Source: Diphasiastrum complanatum
Taxonomy: Eukaryota; Streptophyta; Lycopodiopsida; Lycopodiales; Lycopodiaceae
Assembly: GCA_029204225.1 (NCBI GenBank)
Contig: CM055109.1
Coordinates: 34,976,496 to 35,040,495, forward strand
Direction: 5' to 3'
DNA: 64,000 bases
Shown: piece by piece, positions 21,701 through 33,700 of the stretch
Layout: every line of letters begins with the position of its first letter
Position numbering within the stretch: position 1 is the stretch's first letter
The notes under the pieces: generated by a model
Seen by the model: the letters and a program-made list of their open reading frames with translations, nothing else
Database searches by the model: none
Told to the model about the DNA's origin: nothing
Program-made: the position numbers and the translations under genes

Positions 21701-24700
21701 CACAGTTAGTCAATCATATTGTAACTTGTTGGAACTTGGAACTTGGTTGCAACTTGCTAGTAGTAAGTACTAACTGCCCCTTGAACTGTGATTCAGGCCA
21801 GCTACGTCCCGTGTCATGGTGGTCGAAGTTTGGGGTTGATGTCCCCAAATTGCGTCGCCTTGCCATCAGGATTCTCTCACAGGACTGCACTGTAGTCGCT
21901 TGTGAGAGGAACTGGAGTGTCCATTCCATGATTCACACGAAGAAGAGGAATCGACTATCATCAGCGCAGTTGGAGAGGTTGGTGTACATACACGCCAACC
22001 TGAGACTTTTGGGTAGACTCCAGACCACCGCAGAGCCTATCCAGGTAACTTGTACACCATAAATTATAATTTCTAAATTCTAAAATGTGATCCATCATCC
22101 CAGCCTCCAGGTGGCAGGGACCCAGTTGGCAATTAGTAGATACTATTATACTAAATAGATCATATTAATACTACATACTACATACTACATAGTAGATACT
22201 AGACTGTACTATGTAGCTAAATTTTAACTTTTGTCGGGACTCGGCCCTCCAAATTTTGTCTTGATTTCAATGTGCATTGTGACATGTGCGTAGGTTAATC
22301 CCGATCTGATCGATGTGGCAAAGGTTCCAGAGTTGCCACCGAGAGACTAGTCAGAGGAGGACGTGTACGCATTCCTCCAAGAGGAGGCCATGCAGAGTGC
22401 AGGTGAGAAATTAGGATTGTCTAAGGTGACAGGTCTTGAATTAAATTTTCGAAGTTTGAAGTTACTAATTATCGTAAATTGTAATTTACTGATTTGCAGG
22501 CAATAACACGCCCTCTTTGTGTGCACTGTGCAGGGCTCGAGTGAACTCGAGCAGAGAGTAGGAGGAGGGCAGGAGAGGCTAACAGCTCCCGTGCTCATAG
22601 CCCCGAGGACGAGTCTGAGTCTGAGTCTGAGGCATCGTCAGGGTCAGAGTCCTCAGAGGAGGAGGAGTATGAGGATGAGGAGTCCGAGGAGGGCAGGGAT
22701 GAGGATGAGGGGCATCATACCTCTGCCTCTGATGAGGATTTTGCAACTGAGCCTACCACTCGAGAGGCCACAGCACCACCAGCGGCAGCGAGTGGGAGGA
22801 GACTCAGGCGTAGGAGAGCTTAGAGTGCTCACTGCAGTCTGGGCCCTGCTCAGTGCTCATTGATGTCAGTCTTCAGATGATTGTAGTATGTACATTAGAT
22901 CATTGTAGTTACTAGTTACTAGTCTGTAGATGACACTACGAAGTTCATGTCACGACTCACTAGATGAGCATTGACTCTTGAGCTGTTTAGTATTTACAGT
23001 GTAGTATGTACACATCATGATTTATCATCAGACCGTATTGAATCTTGATACGACAGGTCACACCGTCACAAGAGATCTGATTATCCTGAATTCTTATATC
23101 TGTAAATTTAGAGGAAGATTGAAATTGTTTAGCTATTAAAATTTAAGTATTTGTACTATCAGTGAATGTTTGACTTTTTTTTTAAAGAATTGGAAAAAAA
23201 AAGGTTCGAACCGTTTTCCGATTCGAACCTGGCCTGGCAGTTCGAACCTCAAAGAATCGGTTCGAACCGGCCGGTTCGAATCTTGTGTGGGACAACTAAA
23301 GGACATACACGTAGAATGTGTATCCACAATAGGGTTGTCCTCAATAGGGCTATCTAACCCATCTTGTTTTTAGCCGTGTAATTGTCAACACTTTTTGTAT
23401 GCTTTTTGAAAACTCATTCCTTTCAAGAATCTGACAATGTCCATGTCTTTGTGCAGGTCATGGCTATTAGAAGTCATTGTTTGGCCTATTCGCCCTTTAA
23501 TGGAAATTCCTCTGTTGATGCTCTGACTGCGAAGTCAAGGTACCAGAAGGTACACCCTGGACGGCAATTAGGGATCATCAGAGTTTATTTTCTCCCTAGG
23601 TGGAATCTTCTCCAGAGATAGTATGGCGAGTACAGAGCTTTCTCCAGGCTTGGATTGCCTGACTTCATGGGGTTAATGCCATATTTAATGAAGTTGGGGC
23701 AATGTATATGGTTTTGAGGAGCCAAGGAGCATTTTTTAACTTTTGGTCCATGTACTCAAGTTTGGAGGAGCCTAACTCATAATAGGGGGTCCATGGGGCA
23801 AGTGACCTTCTCTAATTAGTACTTGGTCTTCCAATGCCAAGGCTTTTCATTTGCTTTTGTGACTCCTGTGTAACATATGGCTCTTGGTTGTTGGCTTTTG
23901 GGAACCATTGGCCTTTGGATTTCTCTATCTCTAGTTGCATAAATAGGCACCCTCTTTATGTTGAAGAGGTGAGGAAGAGCCTGAAGAGGCTGGAGAGACT
24001 AGAGAGAGTGACAATGCTTGTGTACATACATTCTTCGTGTAGAGATGGCTCCATGATATCCTACTTTGCTTCCACTTGTATGCATAATTTGTGATTGTTC
24101 ATAGAACGTTAATCACGTAACTCATTGTGAATGTTTCCGTTCTAGGTCACCTTGAGTTCCGACATGGTATAAGAGCAGGTTCATAGGCTACATGATTAAC
24201 ACTCATAGCGTCTACATCCTGGAGATTATTATGCATATCGGAAGGTAGGCATATGGGCGATTTTGTTCCAGCCAATGGAGCCTCCGAAGGGTGCATTTTT
24301 AAGCAGATTGGGCACACTTTACAATGTCTCTGTGAGCAGGTTTGATGCAGATTTATTGGCACATTTTCCAAGTAGCAAGGAGGCGCATATTTCTAGGCAG
24401 ATTGGGCACAAATCTCGTTCACTATAAATGCATTTTCTGCTGTCTGTAGGCACATATTCCTAGGCAGATTGGGCGCAGATTTCTCCTTCACTAAAGGCGC
24501 ATTTTTCAACTATTTTGGACTTTTTTTTTTGAGTGTTAGTCGCTAATTTTCTGCTGGCAGGTCACCGTTTCTCAAACTTTTTTTATTGCTGTTTTTTCTC
24601 AGATCTGTGGTTCATTTTCCAGCCAGCCAGTAGAGAAAATTTGTGGCACAATAGGTGTATTTAGCTGCCTCTATGAGCAGGTTGCCATTTTTTCAGCGCT

Positions 24701-27700
24701 GGAAATTAGTGGGGTGTTGAATTTTCTTCAAAAGCTTGGATGCTATTCTCTTCTAGAAACTTCTTTGAGTGAATAGGGTGCATTTTGAATCTTTCGCATA
24801 CTTAATAATCTGCTCTTTCCAATTCTTCTGCCTTCATAAGTTGTTTGATTCATGTGTATTTGTTGTCATTGGATTTGAGACAAACTACCTAGAGTTACTT
24901 GAAGGTTCTGTTATAGAGGAAGAATGGGATCCTATTTGGTCTAAGCAAGTACCCTAGGCACGACAGACTGAAGACAATTTTCTTGGCTGGTGTTTTTTGG
25001 AGTACTGCAGCTTCTTCCCTATGCTTCGAGAAGTATTATATTCTTTATGGATTGAGAGATTCTAACTAGCAGTTGAGTACAGATCTGTTGTTGCTTCGGA
25101 ATCTATTTTTTGGATGACTTATTCTTTAGAGGTAGTTGTGACAAACTCATTGAAAGTGAGAAAAAGTCACTAAGTGCAGAGTTTGAGATGAAGGATCTTG
25201 GGGACCTAAACTACTACCTCGGGATTGAGGTCTGGAGACAAAACAAGAACCTTTGCTGGGGATAAAGCAAAATTAAATTTTTCATTAAGGGAGAGAAGTC
25301 ACTATTTATCCTATTTGTCCTTTAATGGAGATTCCTCTATTGATGCTATGACTGCGAAGTCGAGGTACCAAAAGGTACACCATGGACGGCTGTTAGGGGT
25401 CATCAAAGTCTATTTTCTCCCTGGGTGGAATCTTCTCCAGAGATAGCATGGCAAGCACAAAGCTTTCTCCAGGCTTGGATTGCCTGACTTCATGGGGTTA
25501 ATGCCATATTTAATGGAGTTGGGGCGATGTGTATGGTTTTGAGGACCCAAGGAGCATTTTTTAACTTTTGGTCCATGTACTCAAGTTTGGAGGGTTCCAA
25601 CTCATAATGGAGGAGCATTTTTTAACTTTTGGTCCATGTACTCAAGTTTGGAGGGGCCCAACAGTTATGGACTTAGCTCATTACATTCGCCGCGTCCATG
25701 GCCTTGGGCCCTTTTTTATTCATTAGTGACACTTAGACTATATGGTTGGCCTTTGGCCTTATTATTCATTATTAGGCCATTTGGACATATTACTGGAGAG
25801 TGGGGGCCTTCTTGGAGGGCGCACTATTTTCCCTCCCAATTGGGCCCTAGCCACTGGAAGCTTCCTTTTAGGGCTTCCTCTTGGCTATAAGTAGGGAAAC
25901 TGTGTCATTTGTTATTCAACTAATGATATTGATCTCTCTCTTTAGTCTCCTTAATCTCTCTCTTTCCTGCTTTCTAGGGTTAAGTCTTGCTCATGTGCTG
26001 CTTTCATAGCTTAAGTCTTGCTTATGTGATGCTTTCATAGCTTAGCTTTAGATCAGTTGTGGCTCTATAATGGGGGGGGGGTGTCCATGGGGCAAGTGAC
26101 CTTCTCCAATTAGCACTTGGTTGTCCAATGCCAAGGCTTTTCATTTGCTTTTGAAACTCCTAGGAAACATATGGCTCTTGGCTCTTGGCTTTTGGATATT
26201 CCACATTGGGAACCATTGGCTTTTAAATTTCTCTATCTCTACTTGTATAAATAGGCACCCTCTTTCTACTGAAGAGGTGAGGAAGAGGCTGGAGAGACTA
26301 GAGAGAGTGGCAATGCTTGTGTACATACATTCTTTGTGTAGAGATTTGTCTCCATTGATATCCTACTTTGCTTCCACTTGTATGCATAATTTGTGATTGT
26401 TCATAGAAGTTTAGAACGTTATTCACTTAATTCATTGTGAATGTTTCCACTTCTAGTTCACCTTGAATTCCGACAATGGCCCCTTGTTGTGCAGGATCGA
26501 GAGACAGATGTTGGATTTTGAGCATAGACAAGGATATTTCATTGGATCTCAGGGTGAGTATGATGAGTTTTTGCCGAAGCCGTTCACATGGTAGGGTGTG
26601 GTGGGCAAATCCACCCCTGATATTGCTGCTCTTGCTACTCGCATCCTTGCTCAGGATTGTTACGCTTCAGCTTGTTAGCGAAACTGGAGCACTTGGTCTC
26701 TAATGCACACGAAGAGACGCAACAAGCTCAGCATTCCCGAGCTAAACAGGTTAGTTTGTTGCACCACCAACCTGAGGCTAGTTAGGCAAATGCAAAGAGA
26801 TGGTACACCTACCCTGAGGAGTGCCTTTGATCCATAGACACTACAACAGGCCATGCACAGACAGAGGCTACAACCGATGATGAGATATTTTCAGAGTATA
26901 ATCGAGAGTTGGCACGACATGATATGAGGCAGCGTATGACCACTAGGTCCACGACTTGGGCAGATACAGAGAATGTAGGAGAGGCGTGGTGATCAAGCTA
27001 AGGAGGGATTGGATGATGATGAGGAGGAGGAGGAGGAGGCCTTGGATGATGAGATGGAGATGGACATTGGCAAGAATGTGGGTGATCCCGATGCCAAGAG
27101 ACAGGCCGAGCCTGCATCACCTGAAAGTAGAGGAGGGTAGCGTAAGGTACACCTAATGGATTTGCATGTTGAGCTGGAGATAACAGTATCACAATTAGAG
27201 GGAGTAGCAGCCCCACGAGGCCCTAGCAGACCTAGAGGCAGCGGCAGAGGCAGAGGCAAGGGCAGAGACAAAGGCAAAGGCAAGGGCAAAGGTTCAAGGA
27301 CACAGCAGTGCATCCTCGAGGAGGATTCCCTATCTTCCTACTCGTCTACCAGTTACAGTGACGAGGAGGATTCCTCATCTAATCATGATGCCTCCACTAT
27401 AATTTGTAATTGCTTCCAAGTTTCAAGTTCCAATTTTTGTATGCTGAAGCCTAAAGCAAAAATGCTTTGTTCAGTTTGTGAATGTATTATGCTTTGTACT
27501 ACCTATTAAGTATGCGTCATTGCTTCATGATAGATATCGGTTTGTTGAAGTTTACAATTCTTTAGATGCTAGCCTCTCTGTCAATTTTCGGATGGATCAT
27601 GGTAGTTTGTTACATTTCTCTGATTTTTTGGAGTTCCGGAATCCCTATAGTGACTAGTCTGATATAATATGGATTCACAGTTCACAGCAAATTGCAAAGT

Positions 27701-30700
27701 GCTTGAAATTTTTTACATAAAAAAACAAAAATATATATATTATGTAGCGTTCCAATCCAGAACGCTCGTTCTGGGACACAATGCATCAATGCCCCAAAAT
27801 CAACATATGAGTTGGTCAAAACCCTAAAAAAAGGCCAGCAATGTTTCAAACATTTGAAATGTTTCAAATGTTTGAGTTTCAAAACGTTTCAAACATTTGA
27901 AAGTAACTATGAGTAAAATACAAAGGAAACAATTGTCACGTGCTTTTTTTGTTTCTCAAGCATGCATAAGCCACAAGGTAAGGAGAAGGTTGCCTAACAA
28001 CGTACTTGAAAAACTACGACACCTAAATGTCCAGCCTCATGTACAGGTTCAAGAGAATTGTTGAATATCTGCCATATCTCATCCCTTTCAAAAAAAAGAT
28101 ACCATGCAAGTTGTCATATACAAATAATTATGACATAGAAACTTTCTACTTGCAAAACTTTGAGGCATCCATGTAAGTACAAAGCTGCTGAATATGAACC
28201 AATTCATACCTTGAAGATGCTGGAATAGAGTCCAGTTGCACATGGTCCACGCGCATCGAAGAAAATCTACTTCGAACAATGGCAGGAAGTGCTGCAATTG
28301 GGCATGATTTGCTGCAGATGCAGATCTAGAGTGTTGTAAGGCAGGCATCGTCATAGTCATGTAGCACACATAACTCCCTTTGCTTTACTTGAGTAGAAGA
28401 CTAGAAAATGGATTGATTTGGTGCTCTCTGCTAAAAGCTTGCAAACTGGGAGCAACTGCAAATCAACAGAAGATCTAGAAAGTTGACACTACTTTGTGCT
28501 TCAAAAAGAAGAAAATTTTCAACTCGTACCTGCAAAATAGACCAAAAGCCTTAAAATGAAAAAGAAAGCCTTGCGGTACAGACTGTATCCATCTCTTAAT
28601 CGACGATATTGGTGGTATAGCGTAGGTTGATGTGTCCACCTCCACACCTGTAAATGAAAAATAAGCTATTATGTATGAGCTTTCTAATACATGTGGTGCC
28701 ACATATTGCAGTGGTACACTTGTTTAAACATGTCGACGCAGGTATTTGATGATCTCACTGGACTTATACATGACAGGACTCTACTACTCAAATTTTAACC
28801 ATTTCTCTATCAAGAAAATATGTGCAAGCTTTGCACTTTAATTCATCATCTTTCTACGGTTCAAACTGCGATTACCAAAGAACCATTTCAAAGATGCCTA
28901 ATGTTCAGTTCAAAGATGCTAGTTAAGAACAGACGTCATCATTAAGCTGTCAAGATGGTCAGAGCTCCAAGACCCAAAACTTTAGCGGCTGCTTCTTGAA
29001 TTTCTTGGAAGGCCTCAAAGCCTGGGATATACTGTACTCCAGAATGACTAATGACCTATCATTGTTTTCTGCAATCTTGCTTTCACTTCATGCTGTGCGC
29101 TCTGCGATTGATTTTGCTCATGCTTATGTCAATTGCGTGTTGCATTGTTATTGTGTTTTCTTGTAATCTGTGTCTGATTCCCCTGTAAGATGACTTTAAT
29201 CAAAGGAATATGGGCCCACACACGAACTGCACAACTTGTGAATAAGGTGTCATTGCACGGAGGCATGTGAAAGCACGTTTGGGCACTGATGAAGTGAGTA
29301 CAGATGTCATAGCATTTTGTCCACCCTTTTAGTGATCTAAGACTTTGTGGGTGGTCCATAAGTTCAAGGTTGCATGGCATATGTCTTGAGGCTTGATCTT
29401 GGTATTCTTTTTGGCATGAAATACATTTTTCTCTGGTTTGCTGATAGGAGGTGATGATCTTTTCTATTGTGTATCTTGTTTGATTGCCATCAAGGTAAGG
29501 AAAGCCATAACTTGTGGTATGTATGCCACTTGGAGAAGTTGCTGGGTCACAAGTACCAAGGAGGTGAAACTGCAAAGCAGTTCTGGGACCAGTTGAAATG
29601 TACATATGAGGCCAAGAGATTTGTCAAGCATAATAATGTTGCAGCAAAACTATCTAGTTTCAGAATGGCAGGAGAAGGCACAGGAAGCCACATCGAAAGT
29701 ACGAAGGCCATTATTCACCAATCAGAAGCAGCTGGTGCAATTGTAGACAAGAGAAAATTGGTGTATACAATCCTAACCAGTTTGCCAGGGAGCTATGATC
29801 CGTTAGTGATGTCCCTAGATGGTCTTGAAGACAAACTAGACCTTGAATTTGTCAAAGCAAGAAGAATGGTGCTGCCTGCGCAAGAAGAAATCACACTGAT
29901 GACTGGAGTGAGAGCAATGGGCTTGAAATCTGGAAGAAAGAACATTGCTGCAGATCAAGGGCAGAAGAGTGCAGGATAGAGGGATCAAAAGACGCAGAGC
30001 TGGCGAGAAAATGAAGGCCGAGACAAGAAAGAACGTGCTACTATTGATCAATTTGGGCACTTAATTCACAACTGTCTTAAGAAGCAAGATGATGGAAAAA
30101 GGAATATGATTGTGCAGGTCAACCTTGCAGTAGAGGGCCCTAATGGTTTTTGAAATCAACGAAACTTCTGTAGGTGAAAGCATAGATGCCAGCATTGACA
30201 GCTGCTCGTTGGATAGCTGCTATGAGTCTATTCCAACAGCTACCGAACTAAAGGGAACCATGTGCTCTTCAAATTCAGCATGGTACTTTCTTTGAAAAGA
30301 ATAAATTCTTATCTCGGGTTGGCTAGTAGGCTCAGGCTTAGCCACTACACGAGTATCATCGTAGAGCTTGGCATAGCGAACAGCATCCTCGAGAGTATGA
30401 GGCTGGTTCCTCCTTACTTCGAGTTGAAAATGTTTGGGCAATCCCAAAATAAAATGCAACTTGACTAAAGCAGGATCTATAGCAAAACGAGAATATACCT
30501 CCTGAAAATCTTGCAAGTATGCATCCAAGGGCCGGTTCCCCATGTGAATCGTCACGTACTTGCGATAGAACTCGAAATCGTCCAAGATGGGTAAGAAGGC
30601 CACCTTAAAGGCCCTACAAAAATCCTCCCTGTTGGATTATTCTCCTACTAATCGACTAATCGACATTTTAATCTTCATCCAACTTTTATCCAGACCTGCA

Positions 30701-33700
30701 GATTTCTTCGTGTTTTTACACAGTCTGCATAACTACTCGGAAACGGCTCACAGTGTCGGCATTTTCGGGATTTTCATCTTTCGGGATTTTCTCTCACTTC
30801 GGCTTTTTCGCAAACTGCCAGATGCCTCAAATGTTAAGGAAATACCGTTGGCGAAAACCTTCGTGTTATTCGCATTTTTCTCATGACAGTTTACGTTCAT
30901 TTCTGCAAAGTGACAGTTTACGTTCAAATATGCAGACAGACAATTTACGACCAAAAGCCACCGACTTGCATTAATTCATCAAACAAGTAATTTCTGAGAA
31001 GTCCTAACTGGATGGATGCCAGCACATGACAGCCAATTGGACGACGCATTTGACAACCTAATTGCTTAATATAAATAGCTATTCATATTCATACATCTTA
31101 AGCATGAAGATCAATCCAAGCCTGCGAGCTTGGACACTCCTGAGCATTTTAGCTCACTTCTTTAGAGTTGATTAGAGATTGCTATTGCGCTCACTGCTTA
31201 TCAACATTGCGCTTAATTCAGATTTACATTTTAGCCGCTCAGAGATAGCTTAGAGTACACGGCTTTGACCCGCAACTTATTGTACTCATTTACATCTATT
31301 TCGTCTTCATACTTAATCGATACTATCTTCTTATTGCGTTCAGGTTCGTCTCAGAATGTATGCGTTTCTATAGTTCTTCACGACTGATTATTTGTCTGAT
31401 AATTCAATGCTTAATGTTAGGCTACGTAATCACTAAGGTACTAATGATTTCAAAGTTAGTCACTATAAGATGATTTTTATCACTATTGTTTTGTTCGAAA
31501 TTGATAGGCGTAGTCATGCATAGTGAAAGAGGAAGACAATTAATTCCGCTGCGCACGATAAGTTTTCTTTCTTGTTGTTCGAATTCTTTTTATTCGATTT
31601 TATTCGACCTATCCATTTACACCTCTTTCCAACATGGTATCAGAGCTTTGATTCTTCAAGGCCTAATACTAATACATCAGAGCGCAAGCTCTTATACTCG
31701 ATATCTTTCATGATATCAAATTCTTCACTTCGAATCAATTTGTTTCGGTATCAGAGATTTGATTTCCACAGCACGGTATCTCTCTTAACGTCAATAGACT
31801 AAAGTTCTAGATGGATTCTCAAAGTAAAGCCGGTCTTATCTCAGACAAGCTGAATGGATCCAATTATCATTTATGGAAATTTAAGATGAAGACCTTGCTA
31901 ATCACCAACGAGTTGTGGGATGTTGTTACAGGTATTGAAGTGAAGCCTGAAGACGACACAGACGACTCAAAGTGGAAATCAAAGAATGGTAAAGCTTTCG
32001 CGCTTATTATCCTCAATATATCAGATACTCAGATTGGCCACGTAGCTGAAGCCAAAACTTCGAAAGAAGTTTGGGAGATCCTGAGCTCACTATATGATGT
32101 GAGAGACGTAACTACCAAGTCACATCTTCGAAGGAAATTCTTCACACTCAAGATGTCGAATAATGATTCTCTGCAGAATCATATTAACCAGTTTAAGAAT
32201 CTCTTGCAACAGATGGCCGTTGTCGGATCAGTCATAGACGATCAAGACACAATAATGACATTGCTTTCAAGCCTGCCCTCTACATATGAGAACTGGGTGA
32301 TGATCATCTCTACATCTTCGTCTCATGCTCTATATGTCAACAAGGGCTCGAAACGATAGAAGCAGAAAAGCTCCAAGCAGTCTGCATCGAATCAGAAACA
32401 GACTCAAAGTCAAGAACAATCATCGAATCCACATTCGTCGGAGAAGAAGATGTTTTGCAGGTATTGCAAACGCAATAACCATGAGATCCAGGATTGCCGA
32501 ATTCTCAAAGCTAAAAATGCAGCCAAGCAACCTGATCAACAAGCAAATACAGTTACAGCATCTCCTGAAGTCGAAATGGACGAAGGCGCCTTTATGGTCA
32601 AGGACAAAAACGCGAATTCGGATGATTCGTGATTTCTGGAATCTGGAGCTACTCTATGACCAATCATCATGGGATTTTCCATTCCTATACGCAGGACACC
32701 TAAATTATGCATCTGTATCAAACATGTCCAAACAATCCCTAGCACTTGATCTCGACTATCCTTCTGGTAAAGTCGATCTCCCTGTCTGCCATAGCTGCAT
32801 CCTTGGAAAACAGACTAGGATTCCTTTTAGATCGAGTCATAAGCATGCAAGAAAAGGTCTGTTAGATGTCGTTCATTCAAATATATGTGGACCTATGCAA
32901 ACTCCTTCATTGCTAGATGCAAAGTACTTCATTACTTTTATTGACCAATTCTCTCGAAGAACAGCTGTTTACTTCATCAAACCTTCTTTATCGAACTTAC
33001 GAGTTTTTGGATGTACTGCTTATGCGCAGATTCCTCATGATCTCAGGAAGAAGCTCGACTTCCAGAGTACCTAATGCAATACTAATTAGACAAATTGACT
33101 TGACTCATCCAAATTGATAGTTGAAGTGTATCTCACTGATGACAAACCTGATACACTGCTCCACAGCTACAATGACTTGATTTGAAATGACTTACCAATT
33201 GCAAAACCTGCAAAACATCACACTTACCACTCGCCAAAAGTGTGATCACTGACTTGTTCTTCATCTTCTGTGTCTCCAACACATAGTTTGTCCAATGCAA
33301 GTCCACTATCTTGCCCAATGGCTTCCAACTGGCACCAGCACGCACCTTCTATCACTCGTGACCACCAAATGTGTGTACCTCCGAGCTAGCCCCAATCTCT
33401 CCCTCGAACGAGAAATTGGAATGGAATCTAAAATGATAGACCTAAGAGAAATAGATTATTGTCCTGAAATTCAAGTTAGAAAGGACAAAAAAATTACAAG
33501 GATGTGGTTCTCCTGAGAAAAATGCATAAAAAGGGATAGTGCAGAAATTTCGCCTTGAAAATGCAATGGAGTTAGAACACCATTAGACCCATGAACAATC
33601 ATGCACAAACGAATGTGTCCTCAAAACCCAGCTGAAGAAAATGACATGTGGAAATATCCTTACTGCATGCAGCCTGATTGAATCATTGATGTACACAATG

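Larger units (their letters stand above)
18862..27911. mobile_element. hAT transposon in DUF72 intron 5
   Basis: Left end CATAGTTACCTTCAAA (18862-18877) and right end TTTGAAAGTAACTATG (27896-27911) are terminal inverted repeats with 15 of 16 matching. They are flanked by TGTAAAAT (18854-18861) and AGTAAAAT (27912-27919), an 8-bp target duplication with one mismatch, the hAT hallmark. Subterminal GCGTTCC-type repeats lie inside both ends (19020-19080 and 27750-27775). Transposase remnants inside (20.4-21.46 and 26.5-27.4 kb) fit one hAT gene split by later insertions. The span of 9050 bp is the sum of nested elements; the original would have been about 4.2 kb. Confidence 0.82.

Noticed and set aside
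23460-26480. ATGGC as a definite 5-bp target duplication for the copia relic
   Set aside because: Five bases can match by chance and the left edge is not an LTR end, so I treat it only as a hint.
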